Source of the DNA: CAVTPD01 sp963736575 | GTDB taxonomy: Bacteria > Bacteroidota > Bacteroidia > Cytophagales > JAAEPT01 | Reading direction: 5' to 3' | NCBI GenBank assembly: GCA_963736575.1 | Contig: CAVTPD010000001.1 | Location: forward strand, 682,001-746,000 | Length of the DNA: 64,000 nucleotides | Position numbers and translations under genes: made by a program | Shown here: piece by piece, positions 42,931 to 52,962 of the stretch | How positions within the stretch are numbered: position 1 is the first letter of the stretch | Layout of the letters: every line of letters begins with the position of its first letter | The notes under the pieces: generated by a model | What the model was told of the DNA's origin: nothing | What the model saw: only the letters and a program-made list of their open reading frames with translations | Databases searched by the model: none

Positions 42931-44382
42931 ATGGTAGAAACAACGGATTTTATTAAAATACTTTTAATCGATGATGACGAGGATGATTACATTCTTACGC
43001 TTGATACGCTTAGTGATGTAAGTGGGTTTAAGTTTAAGTTATCATGGGAATCTAATTACACAAAAGCAGTAGAACGCATTAAAGAAGAAGACCATGATAT
43101 ATATTTGGTAGACTTCTTATTAGGTAAAAAAAGTGGTTTAGATTTAATAAAAGAAGTATACGCAAGCGAAATCCACCCGCCAATAATAGTTTTAACAGGT
43201 AAAGGGAATCCCGAAATTGATTTTCAAGCCATGCGCGAAGGCGCATCGGATTATTTAGTGAAATCGGATATAACACCCGCCGTATTAGAGAGAAGCATAC
43301 GTTATGCCATTAACAATGCCGAAAGTTTAAAAAAAGTGAAAGAAAGCGAGTCTAAATTTAGAGGCTTGTTTGAGAAATCGGTGGATTCCATTTTTATTTC
43401 AAATACGGACTGTGAATTACAAGAAGTAAATGAATCATTCCTACGACTTTTCTCTTTTTCGGAAGCTGAAGTTGTCAATCTAAATGTTAAAGCCCTTTTT
43501 AATGAAACGGAGGATTTTGAGAATCTTTGTTCTACTATTGAAACAAATGGTTTTGCAAAAGACTTAGAATATGTTTTTAATTCTAGCAAAGGCGAAAAAT
43601 TAGAATGTCAGATATCTGTAACTCCATTAATGGATAGTAGTGATAAAGTGGTGGGCTACCAAGGTATTTTACACGATTTAACCCTTCGTAAAAAAGCAGA
43701 AAGAGAATTACTAGACGCCGAATTACTTTCCGTTACCGGAAGAATAGCCAGAAGTATGGCTCATGAAGTAAGAAATCCCTTAACCAATTTAATTTTAGCA
43801 TTAGAGCAACTGAAAGATGAACTTCCGGAAGACAATGAATATGCCCCACTTTTTGTAGATATTATTTCTAGAAATTCTGAACGGATAGACACCATTATTT
43901 CTGAAATGTTAAACACTTCTAAACCCAATGTTTTAAATAAAGAAATATACCATTTGGGCGAGGTGATTGAAGAAAGTATACAAATGATTAACGATAGACT
44001 AACCCTAAAAGGGATGAAAATTGATGTCTGTTGTGAGGATCTTAAAAATTGTGAGGTTGCTTTAGATAAAGAAAAGTTAACGGTGGCTTTGTGCAATATT
44101 ATGGTTAATGCTATTGAAGCCATGAAAGAAGATGTAGGGCACCTTAAAGTGAAAGCGTATAATATAGAACAAGGGGTTGTTATTGAAGTGGTAGATAATG
44201 GACAAGGTATTTCAGAAAATCATCTTTCTAGAATGTTTAATCCGTTTTATACCAACAAAAAAGGCGGTGTAGGTTTGGGTCTAACCACTACCAAAAACAT
44301 AATAGAAGCTCACGATGGGTTTATAGAGATAGAAAGTAAAGTAGGAGAAGGTACTAACTTTAAGATAACCCTTCCGTGCTAA
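42931..44382 (+). CDS. Receiver-PAS-histidine kinase (NtrB-like hybrid)
   Basis: A 483-residue soluble protein beginning with a receiver domain (acceptor Asp61, LVDFLLG), then a PAS domain (about 135-255), and an NtrB/AtoS-like kinase core with acceptor His278 in MAHEVRNPLTN and an ATPase domain with DNGQGIS and GVGLGLTT. NtrB-like cores often drive NtrC-type regulators, so the regulator at 39265 is a natural partner. I use the ATG at 42931 just after the previous stop. The N-terminal receiver suggests input from another kinase. Confidence 0.9.
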   Translation: MVETTDFIKILLIDDDEDDYILTLDTLSDVSGFKFKLSWESNYTKAVERIKEEDHDIYLVDFLLGKKSGLDLIKEVYASEIHPPIIVLTGKGNPEIDFQAMREGASDYLVKSDITPAVLERSIRYAINNAESLKKVKESESKFRGLFEKSVDSIFISNTDCELQEVNESFLRLFSFSEAEVVNLNVKALFNETEDFENLCSTIETNGFAKDLEYVFNSSKGEKLECQISVTPLMDSSDKVVGYQGILHDLTLRKKAERELLDAELLSVTGRIARSMAHEVRNPLTNLILALEQLKDELPEDNEYAPLFVDIISRNSERIDTIISEMLNTSKPNVLNKEIYHLGEVIEESIQMINDRLTLKGMKIDVCCEDLKNCEVALDKEKLTVALCNIMVNAIEAMKEDVGHLKVKAYNIEQGVVIEVVDNGQGISENHLSRMFNPFYTNKKGGVGLGLTTTKNIIEAHDGFIEIESKVGEGTNFKITLPC

Positions 44383-44392
44383 CCTTTAATTT

Positions 44393-45229
44393 TTAAAGAA
44401 TTCGGAAGTTTGTAAGATCAACCTGATTAAACGACTCAGGAACGGTGTTTTCAGTCCATGGATGTTTGCTGCCAAAAGTGTGATCTCCATTTTCGATATA
44501 TGAGAAATGCACGTTTTGGCTATCAAACTCTTGCTCTTTGCTTAGTTCTACAGATACCGTTGGGTCTTTTGTACCATGTATAATTAAAATAGGTTTTTTA
44601 AATTTTTTTAATAAAATAGGAATGTTAAAACGTTCTTCGTTTTTAAGAACATCTTCAGCCAATTGGTAATACAATGGCATTCTTTGATGTGTTCTACTGT
44701 TTTCTATATAAAAAACACCGTGTTGTTTCCAATGTGCTAACTCGTTAGCGTAGCGGCTCTTTATATCTAAAACAGGTGCCCAAACAACCGCTTTTTTAAT
44801 CCTATCGTCTTCGGCTGCTTTTATTAAAGTTGTTGCTCCACCTTTGCTGTGGCCCAATAAATAGATTTCATTTTCATTAAATTCATCATCTGGTATTTCG
44901 CAATCTTCAGATTGTATATAATCGATTACAGTTTTTAAATCGTCTAATTCTTTACTGAAGTTGTTGTTTCCAAAAGCTTCTAAATCCACAAAGTCTATGG
45001 TGTGTTCTGGGGTTGTTCCGTTAAATGAAAAATTCAGTTTTAAAAAAATAAAACCCTTCTCTGCAAAAGAATTAGCCATTAAATTAAATGTTCCCCAGTC
45101 TTTAAAACCCTTAAAACCATGCGAAAAAATAATGATAGGCTTTTTTGTATGGTTAGTCAGAAAGCGGTAATCTAATGTTACAGGCTTGTTATAAGAGTTA
45201 GTGATTATTTTATTTGTACTTCTGAACAT
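44393..45229 (-). CDS. Alpha/beta hydrolase
   Basis: A 278-residue alpha/beta hydrolase with the oxyanion motif SHGFKGFKDWG, nucleophile Ser128 in GHSKGG, acid in HGTKDPTV and His in NGDHTFG. The ATG at 45229 is preferred to a TTG 63 nt upstream, which would add a hydrophobic stretch. It resembles dienelactone hydrolase or peptidase S9-type esterases; the substrate is unknown. It converges on the hybrid kinase gene with only 10 nt between stops. Confidence 0.85.
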   Translation of the reverse strand: MFRSTNKIITNSYNKPVTLDYRFLTNHTKKPIIIFSHGFKGFKDWGTFNLMANSFAEKGFIFLKLNFSFNGTTPEHTIDFVDLEAFGNNNFSKELDDLKTVIDYIQSEDCEIPDDEFNENEIYLLGHSKGGATTLIKAAEDDRIKKAVVWAPVLDIKSRYANELAHWKQHGVFYIENSRTHQRMPLYYQLAEDVLKNEERFNIPILLKKFKKPILIIHGTKDPTVSVELSKEQEFDSQNVHFSYIENGDHTFGSKHPWTENTVPESFNQVDLTNFRIL

Positions 45230-45311
45230 GCTAAAGCTTTTGAATAGGTATAAAATTACCAATTTTTGGTAACTTGTCGTTTTAAAAAACAAAGATAATA
45301 GCGCTTCTTAA

Positions 45312-46286
45312 ATGAGTCTGTCGATTAAAGAAATTCAAGCACCCATAGAGAAAGAGATGAAAGAGTTTGAACAAACATTTCGTAACTCTATGAAAACCAA
45401 TGTAGTTCTTTTAGACAAAATCATGAATTACATAGTGAAGCGTAAAGGAAAACAAATGCGTCCTATGTTTGTTTTTTTGTCTGCCCATGTGTGTGGTAAT
45501 ATAGACGAAAGAAGTTATAGAGGAGCTGCTTTAATAGAGTTACTACATACTGCTACACTGGTGCATGACGATGTAGTAGACGATTCTAATTACCGCCGTG
45601 GGTTCTTTTCTTTAAATGCTTTATGGAAGAATAAGATTGCCGTTTTAGTGGGTGATTATTTACTTTCTAAAGGCCTTTTGCTTTCTGTAGATAACGAAGA
45701 TTTTGATTTACTTAAAATTGTCTCTAATGCGGTTAGAGAAATGAGTGAAGGGGAACTACTTCAGATAGAAAAAGCACGTTTATTAGATATTACGGAAGAT
45801 GTTTATTACGAAATTATTAGGCAAAAGACAGCTACATTAATTGCAGCTTGCTGTGCTGTTGGTGCCGCTTCTGTAGGAAGGTCTAAAGAAGACGTAGAGA
45901 AATTTCGGGTTTTTGGAGAAAAAGTAGGAATGGCTTTTCAGATTAAAGATGATCTTTTTGATTACGGAGACGAAGAAATTGGCAAACCTTTGGGTATTGA
46001 TATAAAGGAAAGAAAAATGACGTTACCGCTGATTAATGCTTTAGAAAAAGCTTCTTCTTCGGATAGAAAAAGAGTTAAAAAAATTATAAAGAACCATAAC
46101 GAAGACACCAAAAAGGTGAAAGAAGTTATCAACTTTGTGAAAGAAAGTGGCGGAGTAGATTACGCAGAAAAAGTGATGAAAACCTACCAACAAGAGGCAC
46201 TTTTAATATTAGAAGACTTTGAAGATTCTACATACAAAAGATCTTTAGCTGGCCTAGTTAATTACACAATAGACCGAAAGAAATAG
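45312..46286 (+). CDS. Long-chain polyprenyl diphosphate synthase
   Basis: A 324-residue trans-prenyltransferase. The first Asp-rich motif is at residues 86-91 (HDDVVDD) and the second is in KDDLFDYGDEE (about 210). The wider family includes IspB and heptaprenyl synthases that make the menaquinone side chain. It likely supplies the quinone used by alternative complex III, since the residues before the first motif are small enough for long chains. It precedes a flippase gene by 6 nt. Confidence 0.92.
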   Translation: MSLSIKEIQAPIEKEMKEFEQTFRNSMKTNVVLLDKIMNYIVKRKGKQMRPMFVFLSAHVCGNIDERSYRGAALIELLHTATLVHDDVVDDSNYRRGFFSLNALWKNKIAVLVGDYLLSKGLLLSVDNEDFDLLKIVSNAVREMSEGELLQIEKARLLDITEDVYYEIIRQKTATLIAACCAVGAASVGRSKEDVEKFRVFGEKVGMAFQIKDDLFDYGDEEIGKPLGIDIKERKMTLPLINALEKASSSDRKRVKKIIKNHNEDTKKVKEVINFVKESGGVDYAEKVMKTYQQEALLILEDFEDSTYKRSLAGLVNYTIDRKK

Positions 46287-46292
46287 GCCTTT

Positions 46293-47186
46293 ATGTTAAA
46301 AAAGAAATACGTCCTATATGGACTTTCTATATTATTTAGCCGGGGCATAGAATACCTTGTTATTTTATTCTTAGCAAAATACCTTAATACATCTGAATTT
46401 GGTGAGTTTGAGTATTACAAAAGGTGGATTGAACTAGGAGCCGTGTTTTTGTCTTTCGGTTTTCCGGTTTTAATACAAACCTATACTAAAACCAATATTG
46501 AAAAGGATGATTTTTTAATTATTGGTTTTGCCATTGTTTTAAGTCTTTCCTTAGCTTTAGTTATACCTCTTTCTTGGATGGGCTTAATTTGGTTGGTCCC
46601 AGCCTTGTTTTTTTATGCCTTTTTCTACCATGGTGGTTCCATACTTCAGTCTTACCACATTGTACGGAAGACACCAAGTTTTATTACCAAATACAAAATT
46701 AGTATTGCAGTAGCAATTAGTATTCTTACGGTATTTTTTGCTTTATACAGTTCTAATAAGAGCTTTTCTTTAGTATATGCTTTGTCGTTTATGTTAGTGC
46801 CGTGCTTGATTTATTTTGTGATTCTGTTAAAAGGGAAATTACACTTTAAACATTTACTAGCTAAGTTAAAAGAATACGAAAAAGTGTTCGAAAAAATGAT
46901 TTTTGTAGTGTTAGAGTCGGTTTTTAACATTGCCTTTTTGTTTTCGGATGTGATTTTGGTAGAGTATTACTCCAATTCATTAACTTCTTTTGAAGTAGTA
47001 GCCAATTATAGCTTTCCATTAACCATTTCTAGTTCGTTAATGATGATTTCTATGTCTATTGTACAAATGGATATAGAGGAGCTTAAAACCAATCAAGGGT
47101 ATATAAAAACGCTGTCTAAAAAACTAGATGTATTTCTACTTTTAGGTGCGGTAGCTCTAGTTAGTTTTATACTATGTAATGATTAA
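46293..47186 (+). pseudogene. Wzx-like polysaccharide flippase, N-terminal part (frameshifted)
   Basis: 297 residues of a MATE/Wzx-like flippase with eight or so membrane helices, start FSRGIEYLVILFLAKYLNTSEFGEFEYYK. The family has 12 or more helices and about 400-480 residues. The frame ends at 47186 inside a helix and the missing helices appear at once in the next frame. Joined at 47170-47186 the protein has about 385 residues. It would flip lipid-linked glycan units across the inner membrane, in keeping with the polysaccharide genes that follow. Confidence 0.75.
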
Positions 47187-47457
47187 TACCGTATGGGTTA
47201 AGTTTGAAGGAACATTTATGTTATTTCTGCTTTTAATAGTAATGAAGTTTTTCTTATGCAGTAGTATTTCACACGGTACATTATGTTTAATTAGAGGATA
47301 CTATAAAAAAATATTTTACATAGCATTAATCTCTTTTATAGGAAATATAGCCTTAAGCTACGGTCTGTATCAACTAATAGGCGTATACGGAGTTGCTACC
47401 AGTACTTTGTTTTTTGTGTTTATCCGTTACTATTATCTAAGGATTTGGGGGAGATAG
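47179..47457 (+). pseudogene. Wzx-like flippase, C-terminal part (frameshifted)
   Basis: 92 residues in a shifted frame supplying the last three helices of the flippase (TLCLIRGYYKKIFYIALISF, then YQLIGVYGVATSTLFFVFIRYYY). Its apparent ATG at 47179 lies within the end of the first part and is not a natural start. The 3' end overlaps the end of the convergent O-antigen ligase gene by 38 nt, a strongly compact arrangement. Confidence 0.72.
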
Positions 47458-48658
47458 ATTGGGCTATTAATGCAATGCTTAAAAACATGCATAGCGAATA
47501 AACACCAACTTGCCTAGCAGTTATGTTTTCAACTAAAGAAGTAGCAAAAAAGGTAAGTGTTATTGTTAAAAGCAAAAAGTTTTTTGTCTTTAAAGCTTCA
47601 TAAAAGCAAAATAAAAACGGAGTTAAATAAAAGCACAACCCTAATATTCCAAAACTTAGGTATAAACCTAAAAATTGGTTGTGTGTGTTAAAGAGAAAGT
47701 TATCACCATACACCCATTTCCATCTACCATTGGTTTCATATTCTTTTTTATACTGAAGTGATAACAGGTTTTGACCTTCAACTTCTCCTTTTGCACCCAG
47801 TACCCAATCAAATTCTTTGTGGTTTAACACATCTAAAACAGAGGGCCATATAAATGTTCTAGGATCGTTTTTGCTAACATTTTTAAAACGTTCTTGTAGA
47901 TTGCTATTAAGATAAAAAAAAGTAGACATTATAGTTAAAACCAACATCATCCAACCTGTGATTTTGCCTATGTATTGCGTTCTAAAACTGAACAAAATAT
48001 GGGCTAACAGTATAAAAACAATAATCCCCATTGCGGCTCTAGCAGTAATTAGATTCACCATAAAAACACAGAAACACAATAAACCATAAGCTGTTTTTTT
48101 GCTAAGTCTCTTTTTCTGAACTAAAAATAAAAGCGATGCCGAAGCCAATGCATTTAGTAAACCGAAGTAGGGGCGGTCTATTATTAAAATCTCGAAGATA
48201 TCTGGCCCGTTAGAAAAGGGTAAATTTCCCTGCTGGGTGTAAAAGACTATTGTTTTAATGAGGGTAAAAGCATTCAAGAGTGTAATGCTAGCAATAAAAG
48301 ATTTTAAAGCAAATAGAAGATAATCGCTTTTTAAATCTTTGTTTAGTAGGATTGAAAATGGAATAATAAAAAGAGCAACTCTTTTTTGTAACTCAAACCA
48401 GTTTTTTTCTTCCGAAGAAAAAATAGCCGAAATTAAATACAGTAATAATAAACTAGAAAACCCGAAGAGAATACCTTTTTGACCAATGCTAAAGTGTGAA
48501 ATTCTTTTAAACTGAGAAAAGACTAAACCGAATAGAAAAAAGAACATGCCTATGGTAGACCATACTCTCCAATACGGAAGCATAAAGAAGAAACACAAAA
48601 TCCCTAAATAAAGGAAGAAGTCTCTAGCAAATGGCTTTAGAAAGATAAATTTCTTCAA
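47420..48658 (-). CDS. O-antigen ligase/polymerase-like membrane protein
   Basis: A 412-residue protein with about ten to twelve membrane helices and a large periplasmic loop between helices near the C-terminal third (NTHNQFLGLYLSFGI), the pattern of Wzy/WaaL proteins. It is the last gene of a five-gene minus-strand polysaccharide operon. The start is a TTG that overlaps the preceding glycosyltransferase by 35 nt. Whether it polymerises or ligates glycan cannot be told from sequence. Confidence 0.83.
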   Translation of the reverse strand: MKKFIFLKPFARDFFLYLGILCFFFMLPYWRVWSTIGMFFFLFGLVFSQFKRISHFSIGQKGILFGFSSLLLLYLISAIFSSEEKNWFELQKRVALFIIPFSILLNKDLKSDYLLFALKSFIASITLLNAFTLIKTIVFYTQQGNLPFSNGPDIFEILIIDRPYFGLLNALASASLLFLVQKKRLSKKTAYGLLCFCVFMVNLITARAAMGIIVFILLAHILFSFRTQYIGKITGWMMLVLTIMSTFFYLNSNLQERFKNVSKNDPRTFIWPSVLDVLNHKEFDWVLGAKGEVEGQNLLSLQYKKEYETNGRWKWVYGDNFLFNTHNQFLGLYLSFGILGLCFYLTPFLFCFYEALKTKNFLLLTITLTFFATSLVENITARQVGVYSLCMFLSIALIAQSISPKSLDNSNG

Positions 48659-49751
48659 GTTTATGGATGTTTTTTTTCAGGTTGTAGTTTGCATTAAAAA
48701 TTTCTAGAGCACCATTTTTAAGACGTTCTTGCAATTCATTCTCCATAACTATACGGGCTATTTTTACCGAAAAGTTATGGATGTCGTTTTCAGCAATTAG
48801 AAAACCGTTTTTGTTTTCATGTATGATATCTCTATTGCCATCTACATTGCTTACAACACAAGGTACACCAAGTGCAATACTTTCTATTAATACATAAGGT
48901 AATCCTTCGTATCTAGAGCTAGAAACATAGCATTCACTGTTTTTAATTAGCTTAAAAATATTGTTTCTGCTTGTCCATGGCAAAAGGATAACAGAATCTT
49001 GTAATTTATAGGTTTTAATTTTTTCTTTAACAGCCTCTAGGTTTGGTGAATAGTAACCTACGCCAGCAATTACAAATTTTAGTTTCGGCAGTTTCTTGTG
49101 AACCAAATTAAAAACATCTATTAAAAACTCTATGTTTTTTTGATAAGAAGGTCTTCCAACGGTGCAAATATAGGGCGCCGCAGGCAGTTCAATATCTGTG
49201 TTTTCTAAAAGGTGTAATGAAGGTGAAATGCTATTTTCCCAAGTATTAAGTAGTTCTTCTGGTATCTTTAAATCTATGCGTGCTCTGTCTTCTTCAGAAT
49301 AAGAACAGGCTAATAAATGGGTGTTTTTAAAGAATAGAATTTTTTCTATTTTCCTGAAAAAGGATGCTTTAAAATTCTTTTCAGTAGATAAATAAGAAAA
49401 AGCATGTGGGGTATATAATGTTTTAATATTTAGAATTTTACCTGCAATTCTACCAATTACACCGCCTTTAGAACTGTGGCAGTGAATAAGGTCGGGTTTT
49501 TCCTTATTCAGTATTAGTAGGGTTTTTATTAAAGCAATTAAATCGGTTAATGGGTTAATGGCTCTTTGTAATGGGATTTTATAGGATTTAACGCTAGGTT
49601 TTATTTCTTCAAAACTCTTATAATCTGTTTTACTTTGTATAATAATAAACTTAAAATGCTCATGATTAATGTTCTGCAATGTAGTACGGACATAAGTATC
49701 TATACCGCTAGCAGAAATCATTATATGCGCTATTTTAATTGGTTTATCCAT
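48624..49751 (-). CDS. Family 4 glycosyltransferase
   Basis: A 375-residue GT-B glycosyltransferase of family 4. The N-terminal half opens KIAHIMISASGIDTYVRT; the C-terminal half has VGRPSYQKN and the ExxxxxxxE sugar-nucleotide motif within YEGLPYVLIESIALGVPCVV. It transfers a sugar to the growing surface glycan in the cytoplasm. The ATG overlaps the preceding gene by 8 nt. Confidence 0.9.
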   Translation of the reverse strand: MDKPIKIAHIMISASGIDTYVRTTLQNINHEHFKFIIIQSKTDYKSFEEIKPSVKSYKIPLQRAINPLTDLIALIKTLLILNKEKPDLIHCHSSKGGVIGRIAGKILNIKTLYTPHAFSYLSTEKNFKASFFRKIEKILFFKNTHLLACSYSEEDRARIDLKIPEELLNTWENSISPSLHLLENTDIELPAAPYICTVGRPSYQKNIEFLIDVFNLVHKKLPKLKFVIAGVGYYSPNLEAVKEKIKTYKLQDSVILLPWTSRNNIFKLIKNSECYVSSSRYEGLPYVLIESIALGVPCVVSNVDGNRDIIHENKNGFLIAENDIHNFSVKIARIVMENELQERLKNGALEIFNANYNLKKNIHKLEEIYLSKAIC

Positions 49752-50544
49752 TCTTGTTTATCAAAAATTTAATTTTCTTAATCATCTGCAGCGGCATTAT
49801 GTATAAGAGAATACTTCTTAATAACCCATAAATTGGGTAAAAACTAAAGTTGAAATTATCTAGGATCAATTTTATTCTAGAGGCTACTTGTCTTTTTCTC
49901 TTTACTGTCGAAATACTGTCACTATCCAACTCATATTCAATTAGAACGTCATTTATATTTTCGATTTCATAGTATTTAGAAAAATTAAAATAGAAGGCTA
50001 GGTCTTCGGCAGCCGGATAGTTTGTTGGATAAAGACCGGTTTTTTCTAAACAAGAAACTCTAAACATAATGCTGGGGTGCATTAACATAGCATTAATGAA
50101 AAGCATTTTTTTAATTATGCTACTTTCGGTAGGAAAGCGTTTTATGTATTTTTTTTTACTTCCTCTTTCAAAAATACGCACCTGAGTCCCAATAAGTCCT
50201 GTATTTAGATGTGTATCTAAGTAGTTTTCTTGTATACTAAAACGGTTTGGCAAACAAAGGTCACCACAATCTAAACGGGCAACATACGTATAGCTTTCAG
50301 AAACACAAAATTCTAGACCTTTGTTTAAAGCCTGTTCTATGCCTTGGTTTTGTTTTAAGTAGATATATATAAGCTTACCGTTGGCTAAAAAAGCTTTTTT
50401 AACATCTGCTTCTATTGGTTTTTTTGAGCTGCCATCATCTACAATTAATACATCAATGGTTTCTGCTTCCGAAATGGAAGAAATAGACTCTATAAGTTTA
50501 TCGGGTCTATTATAATGCGGGATTAATAAAATAGACTTAGGCAT
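49744..50544 (-). CDS. Family 2 glycosyltransferase
   Basis: A 266-residue GT-A enzyme. It begins SILLIPHYNRPDKLIESI and has the nucleotide-binding VLIVDDGSSK, the metal-binding ARLDCGD (a DxD variant), and PAAEDLAFYF as the acceptor/base region. It adds a sugar to a surface glycan. Gene overlaps on both sides (8 nt each) indicate tight translational coupling in the operon. Confidence 0.9.
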   Translation of the reverse strand: MPKSILLIPHYNRPDKLIESISSISEAETIDVLIVDDGSSKKPIEADVKKAFLANGKLIYIYLKQNQGIEQALNKGLEFCVSESYTYVARLDCGDLCLPNRFSIQENYLDTHLNTGLIGTQVRIFERGSKKKYIKRFPTESSIIKKMLFINAMLMHPSIMFRVSCLEKTGLYPTNYPAAEDLAFYFNFSKYYEIENINDVLIEYELDSDSISTVKRKRQVASRIKLILDNFNFSFYPIYGLLRSILLYIMPLQMIKKIKFLINKNG

Positions 50545-51916
50545 TAATTACTGGTTTTTTATGAATTAAATAAATTGCCCAAGCTACATATAGCCAATAC
50601 CCCGTTAATCGGAAAGAATCAAATTGTAAGTAGTTTATAATAAATCCGCTTAACCCAATTAAAAGAATAAGGTGTAAAAGTGTGTCATCTGTGTTTTTTT
50701 GTTTGAAGGTTTTATACAATTTTAAGATTAAGAAAAAATTAAAACCGAAGAAAATTATGGGGCCTAAAAAACCCAGTTCTGATAATAACCTTGTAAACAT
50801 AGAATACCCGGGAGGCCATAACTTTTTTGCTGGATCAATATAGTACTGTAATTCCCAACTTTTTTTAATGTCTTGTTTGTCGTAATTTTTGATTAAAAAA
50901 TAAGCTTGTTGCCCTAGACCAACTCCAAAAACAGGACTTTCTTCAAAAGTTTTTATGGCGGCCTTTTGTGTTCCCCAACGAGTTATATTAGAAACTTTGT
51001 GTTTGTTTGTTTGTTTTTCATTGGTGACCGAAGTAACTGTTTTTACTACTTTGGTTTCAATTTGTTTACGGGCTAATAAAATACCCAACACAGAGATGAA
51101 AAATATAATCCCAATTAGCTCTACCATTTTAAAGGAATACTTTTTCTTTTTAAATGAAAGCAGAACAAACACTAAAAATTGTAGACTTATAATTATAAAT
51201 GCAGTTCTAGAGCCAGAATAAAAAGCAGCCATAAAAATTAAACCCAAGGGAATGTATTTTAACAAGGTGGTTCTTTTTATAATTTCAGTAAATGCCCATG
51301 GTGAAATAAAAATAAGGTACATGGCTAAAAAGGGGGGCTCTTGTGTTATACCAGAGATTCTTCCAAGGTTCCAAGACTGGCTTTTGTACTTTAAGATTAG
51401 AATATTAAGTATGTTATATACTTTGTGTAAAGATCCAATGTGGTAAATGCCTACTAAAATTTCAATTGCAGCATAAAAAGAACTGAAGTAAAAAACGAAC
51501 ATAAGTATATTACGTGCTTTTTTTTCAATAGTGACTGAACTGTATTTACTAATATTATTTAATAAGAAATGTAGGATAGGAACTGAAAAGAAAAAAAACA
51601 TGGCAAATTGGGTAACATATTTTACCCAGCCAATTTTGCCTTTAAAGCTGTGTTGTAATATTTCTGAATAGTTATAAAAACCGCTTATAATAGACCATAA
51701 TAGAAACGCTAAAATCCAATAATTTTTAATTACAGGTACTTTGGATTTAAACATAGCCGCTACTAAAAAGAATAAACTACCTAATAACGCAACTTGCGAA
51801 GAGGCATCGGTACTTAATTCACCTAGTGGCAATAAGAATTTTGTAGAACTAAAAGGTATTAAAGCTACACAAAGCCAGAATAGCTTTCTTTCAATATAAT
51901 CGAAAGGCGTTATCAA
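50537..51916 (-). CDS. O-antigen ligase/polymerase-like membrane protein, larger copy
   Basis: A 459-residue polytopic membrane protein with an O-antigen ligase (Wzy_C-like) centre, with the periplasmic loop FGVGLGQQAYFLIKNY, common to this class. It is a second member beside the 412-residue protein at 47420; one may be the polymerase and the other the ligase. The start is TTG, whose bases overlap the stop of the preceding gene (TTGA). No glycan identity can be inferred. Confidence 0.83.
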   Translation of the reverse strand: MITPFDYIERKLFWLCVALIPFSSTKFLLPLGELSTDASSQVALLGSLFFLVAAMFKSKVPVIKNYWILAFLLWSIISGFYNYSEILQHSFKGKIGWVKYVTQFAMFFFFSVPILHFLLNNISKYSSVTIEKKARNILMFVFYFSSFYAAIEILVGIYHIGSLHKVYNILNILILKYKSQSWNLGRISGITQEPPFLAMYLIFISPWAFTEIIKRTTLLKYIPLGLIFMAAFYSGSRTAFIIISLQFLVFVLLSFKKKKYSFKMVELIGIIFFISVLGILLARKQIETKVVKTVTSVTNEKQTNKHKVSNITRWGTQKAAIKTFEESPVFGVGLGQQAYFLIKNYDKQDIKKSWELQYYIDPAKKLWPPGYSMFTRLLSELGFLGPIIFFGFNFFLILKLYKTFKQKNTDDTLLHLILLIGLSGFIINYLQFDSFRLTGYWLYVAWAIYLIHKKPVINA

Positions 51917-52962
51917 TTCTTATAGAATTCTCGTTGTTTCTTTTTCAAATACTTGAAAAGCTCAATTGAAAGTATAATGAAATAGCTTACTATAAGGGCC
52001 TTAAGCACCCAAAACAAAAGGAATTTAGTCCTAGATTCTCTGGTGCCTTCATGAGCATCTGTAATGGCGTAGGCAAGTTTTTTGTTAACTTCTATATAGT
52101 TATTTAGTTTGCCTAACTCATAACTGTTTTGCATTTTTCTTTCATATATCCATTCTTCTGTTCCTTGGGGCGAACCCAGAATATCTTTAAAGTAATAATT
52201 GGTTTCTTCTTTATGTGATATTTTGCTCCCTTCTAAAAGGGCTATTTTTCGTATTTTGTCTAGTGAGTCTAATTGCTGGTTTACTTCAAGTAAATTGTTT
52301 TTATGCATTGCAAGATTTGTACCATTCACTTTTCTCATTTCATTAAAAAAATCGGCCTTATTTACATGGGCTATCATTTTATCCTGAATCTTTTTAAAAT
52401 CGGCTTTACCGGCAGAATAAATAACTATGTTTTGGAATGGAAAGGTATGTGGAGGTGCTTCATCAATATAATCTTCGAATTTAGTGGGCTCGTAATACGA
52501 CGTATCTACTTCATTTAAATAATGCTGGTAGTACCGGGCTTTTTCAACCCCATCGTTAATAGGAATCATCTCAAAGCCATATATTTTATGAGCTTCCTCA
52601 TAGCTTATGTCCAAAAGTTTAGCAATAGCTTCAAAGTCTTTTCTTATAGAAAGGTCATTTACTTTTTGTATTAGATCATACATGGTTAACCCAGAATTAA
52701 AAGAAAGCCTCACAATATAATTGGTGTAATAAGTAGTGCCGTTTTTGTATAGACTGTAACCCCCAAAAGCCAAAAAAGTAGTTACCATAAACAATATAAT
52801 GTAATACCGTTTTAAACTAATATGAAACAGAAATATTAATACGCTGAATAGGAATTGAAAGATTCTCTTAAAAAAGCATTTAATAGATCTTGCCGTAGAT
52901 GATAAGAAAGAAAAAAAGGTAACTGCTTCTAATCTTTCTTGGTATTCTTCTTCCTCTCTCAT
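51913..52962 (-). CDS. Wzz-like chain-length determinant protein
   Basis: A 349-residue protein with a cytoplasmic start, a membrane segment at about residues 53-75, a long periplasmic helical region and a second membrane segment close to the end (about 320-340). This is the architecture of Wzz polysaccharide co-polymerases, here without a tyrosine kinase domain. It would set glycan chain length with the Wzy-like protein. It heads the polysaccharide operon and is divergent from the initiating transferase gene, 126 nt away. Confidence 0.75.
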   Translation of the reverse strand: MREEEEYQERLEAVTFFSFLSSTARSIKCFFKRIFQFLFSVLIFLFHISLKRYYIILFMVTTFLAFGGYSLYKNGTTYYTNYIVRLSFNSGLTMYDLIQKVNDLSIRKDFEAIAKLLDISYEEAHKIYGFEMIPINDGVEKARYYQHYLNEVDTSYYEPTKFEDYIDEAPPHTFPFQNIVIYSAGKADFKKIQDKMIAHVNKADFFNEMRKVNGTNLAMHKNNLLEVNQQLDSLDKIRKIALLEGSKISHKEETNYYFKDILGSPQGTEEWIYERKMQNSYELGKLNNYIEVNKKLAYAITDAHEGTRESRTKFLLFWVLKALIVSYFIILSIELFKYLKKKQREFYKN

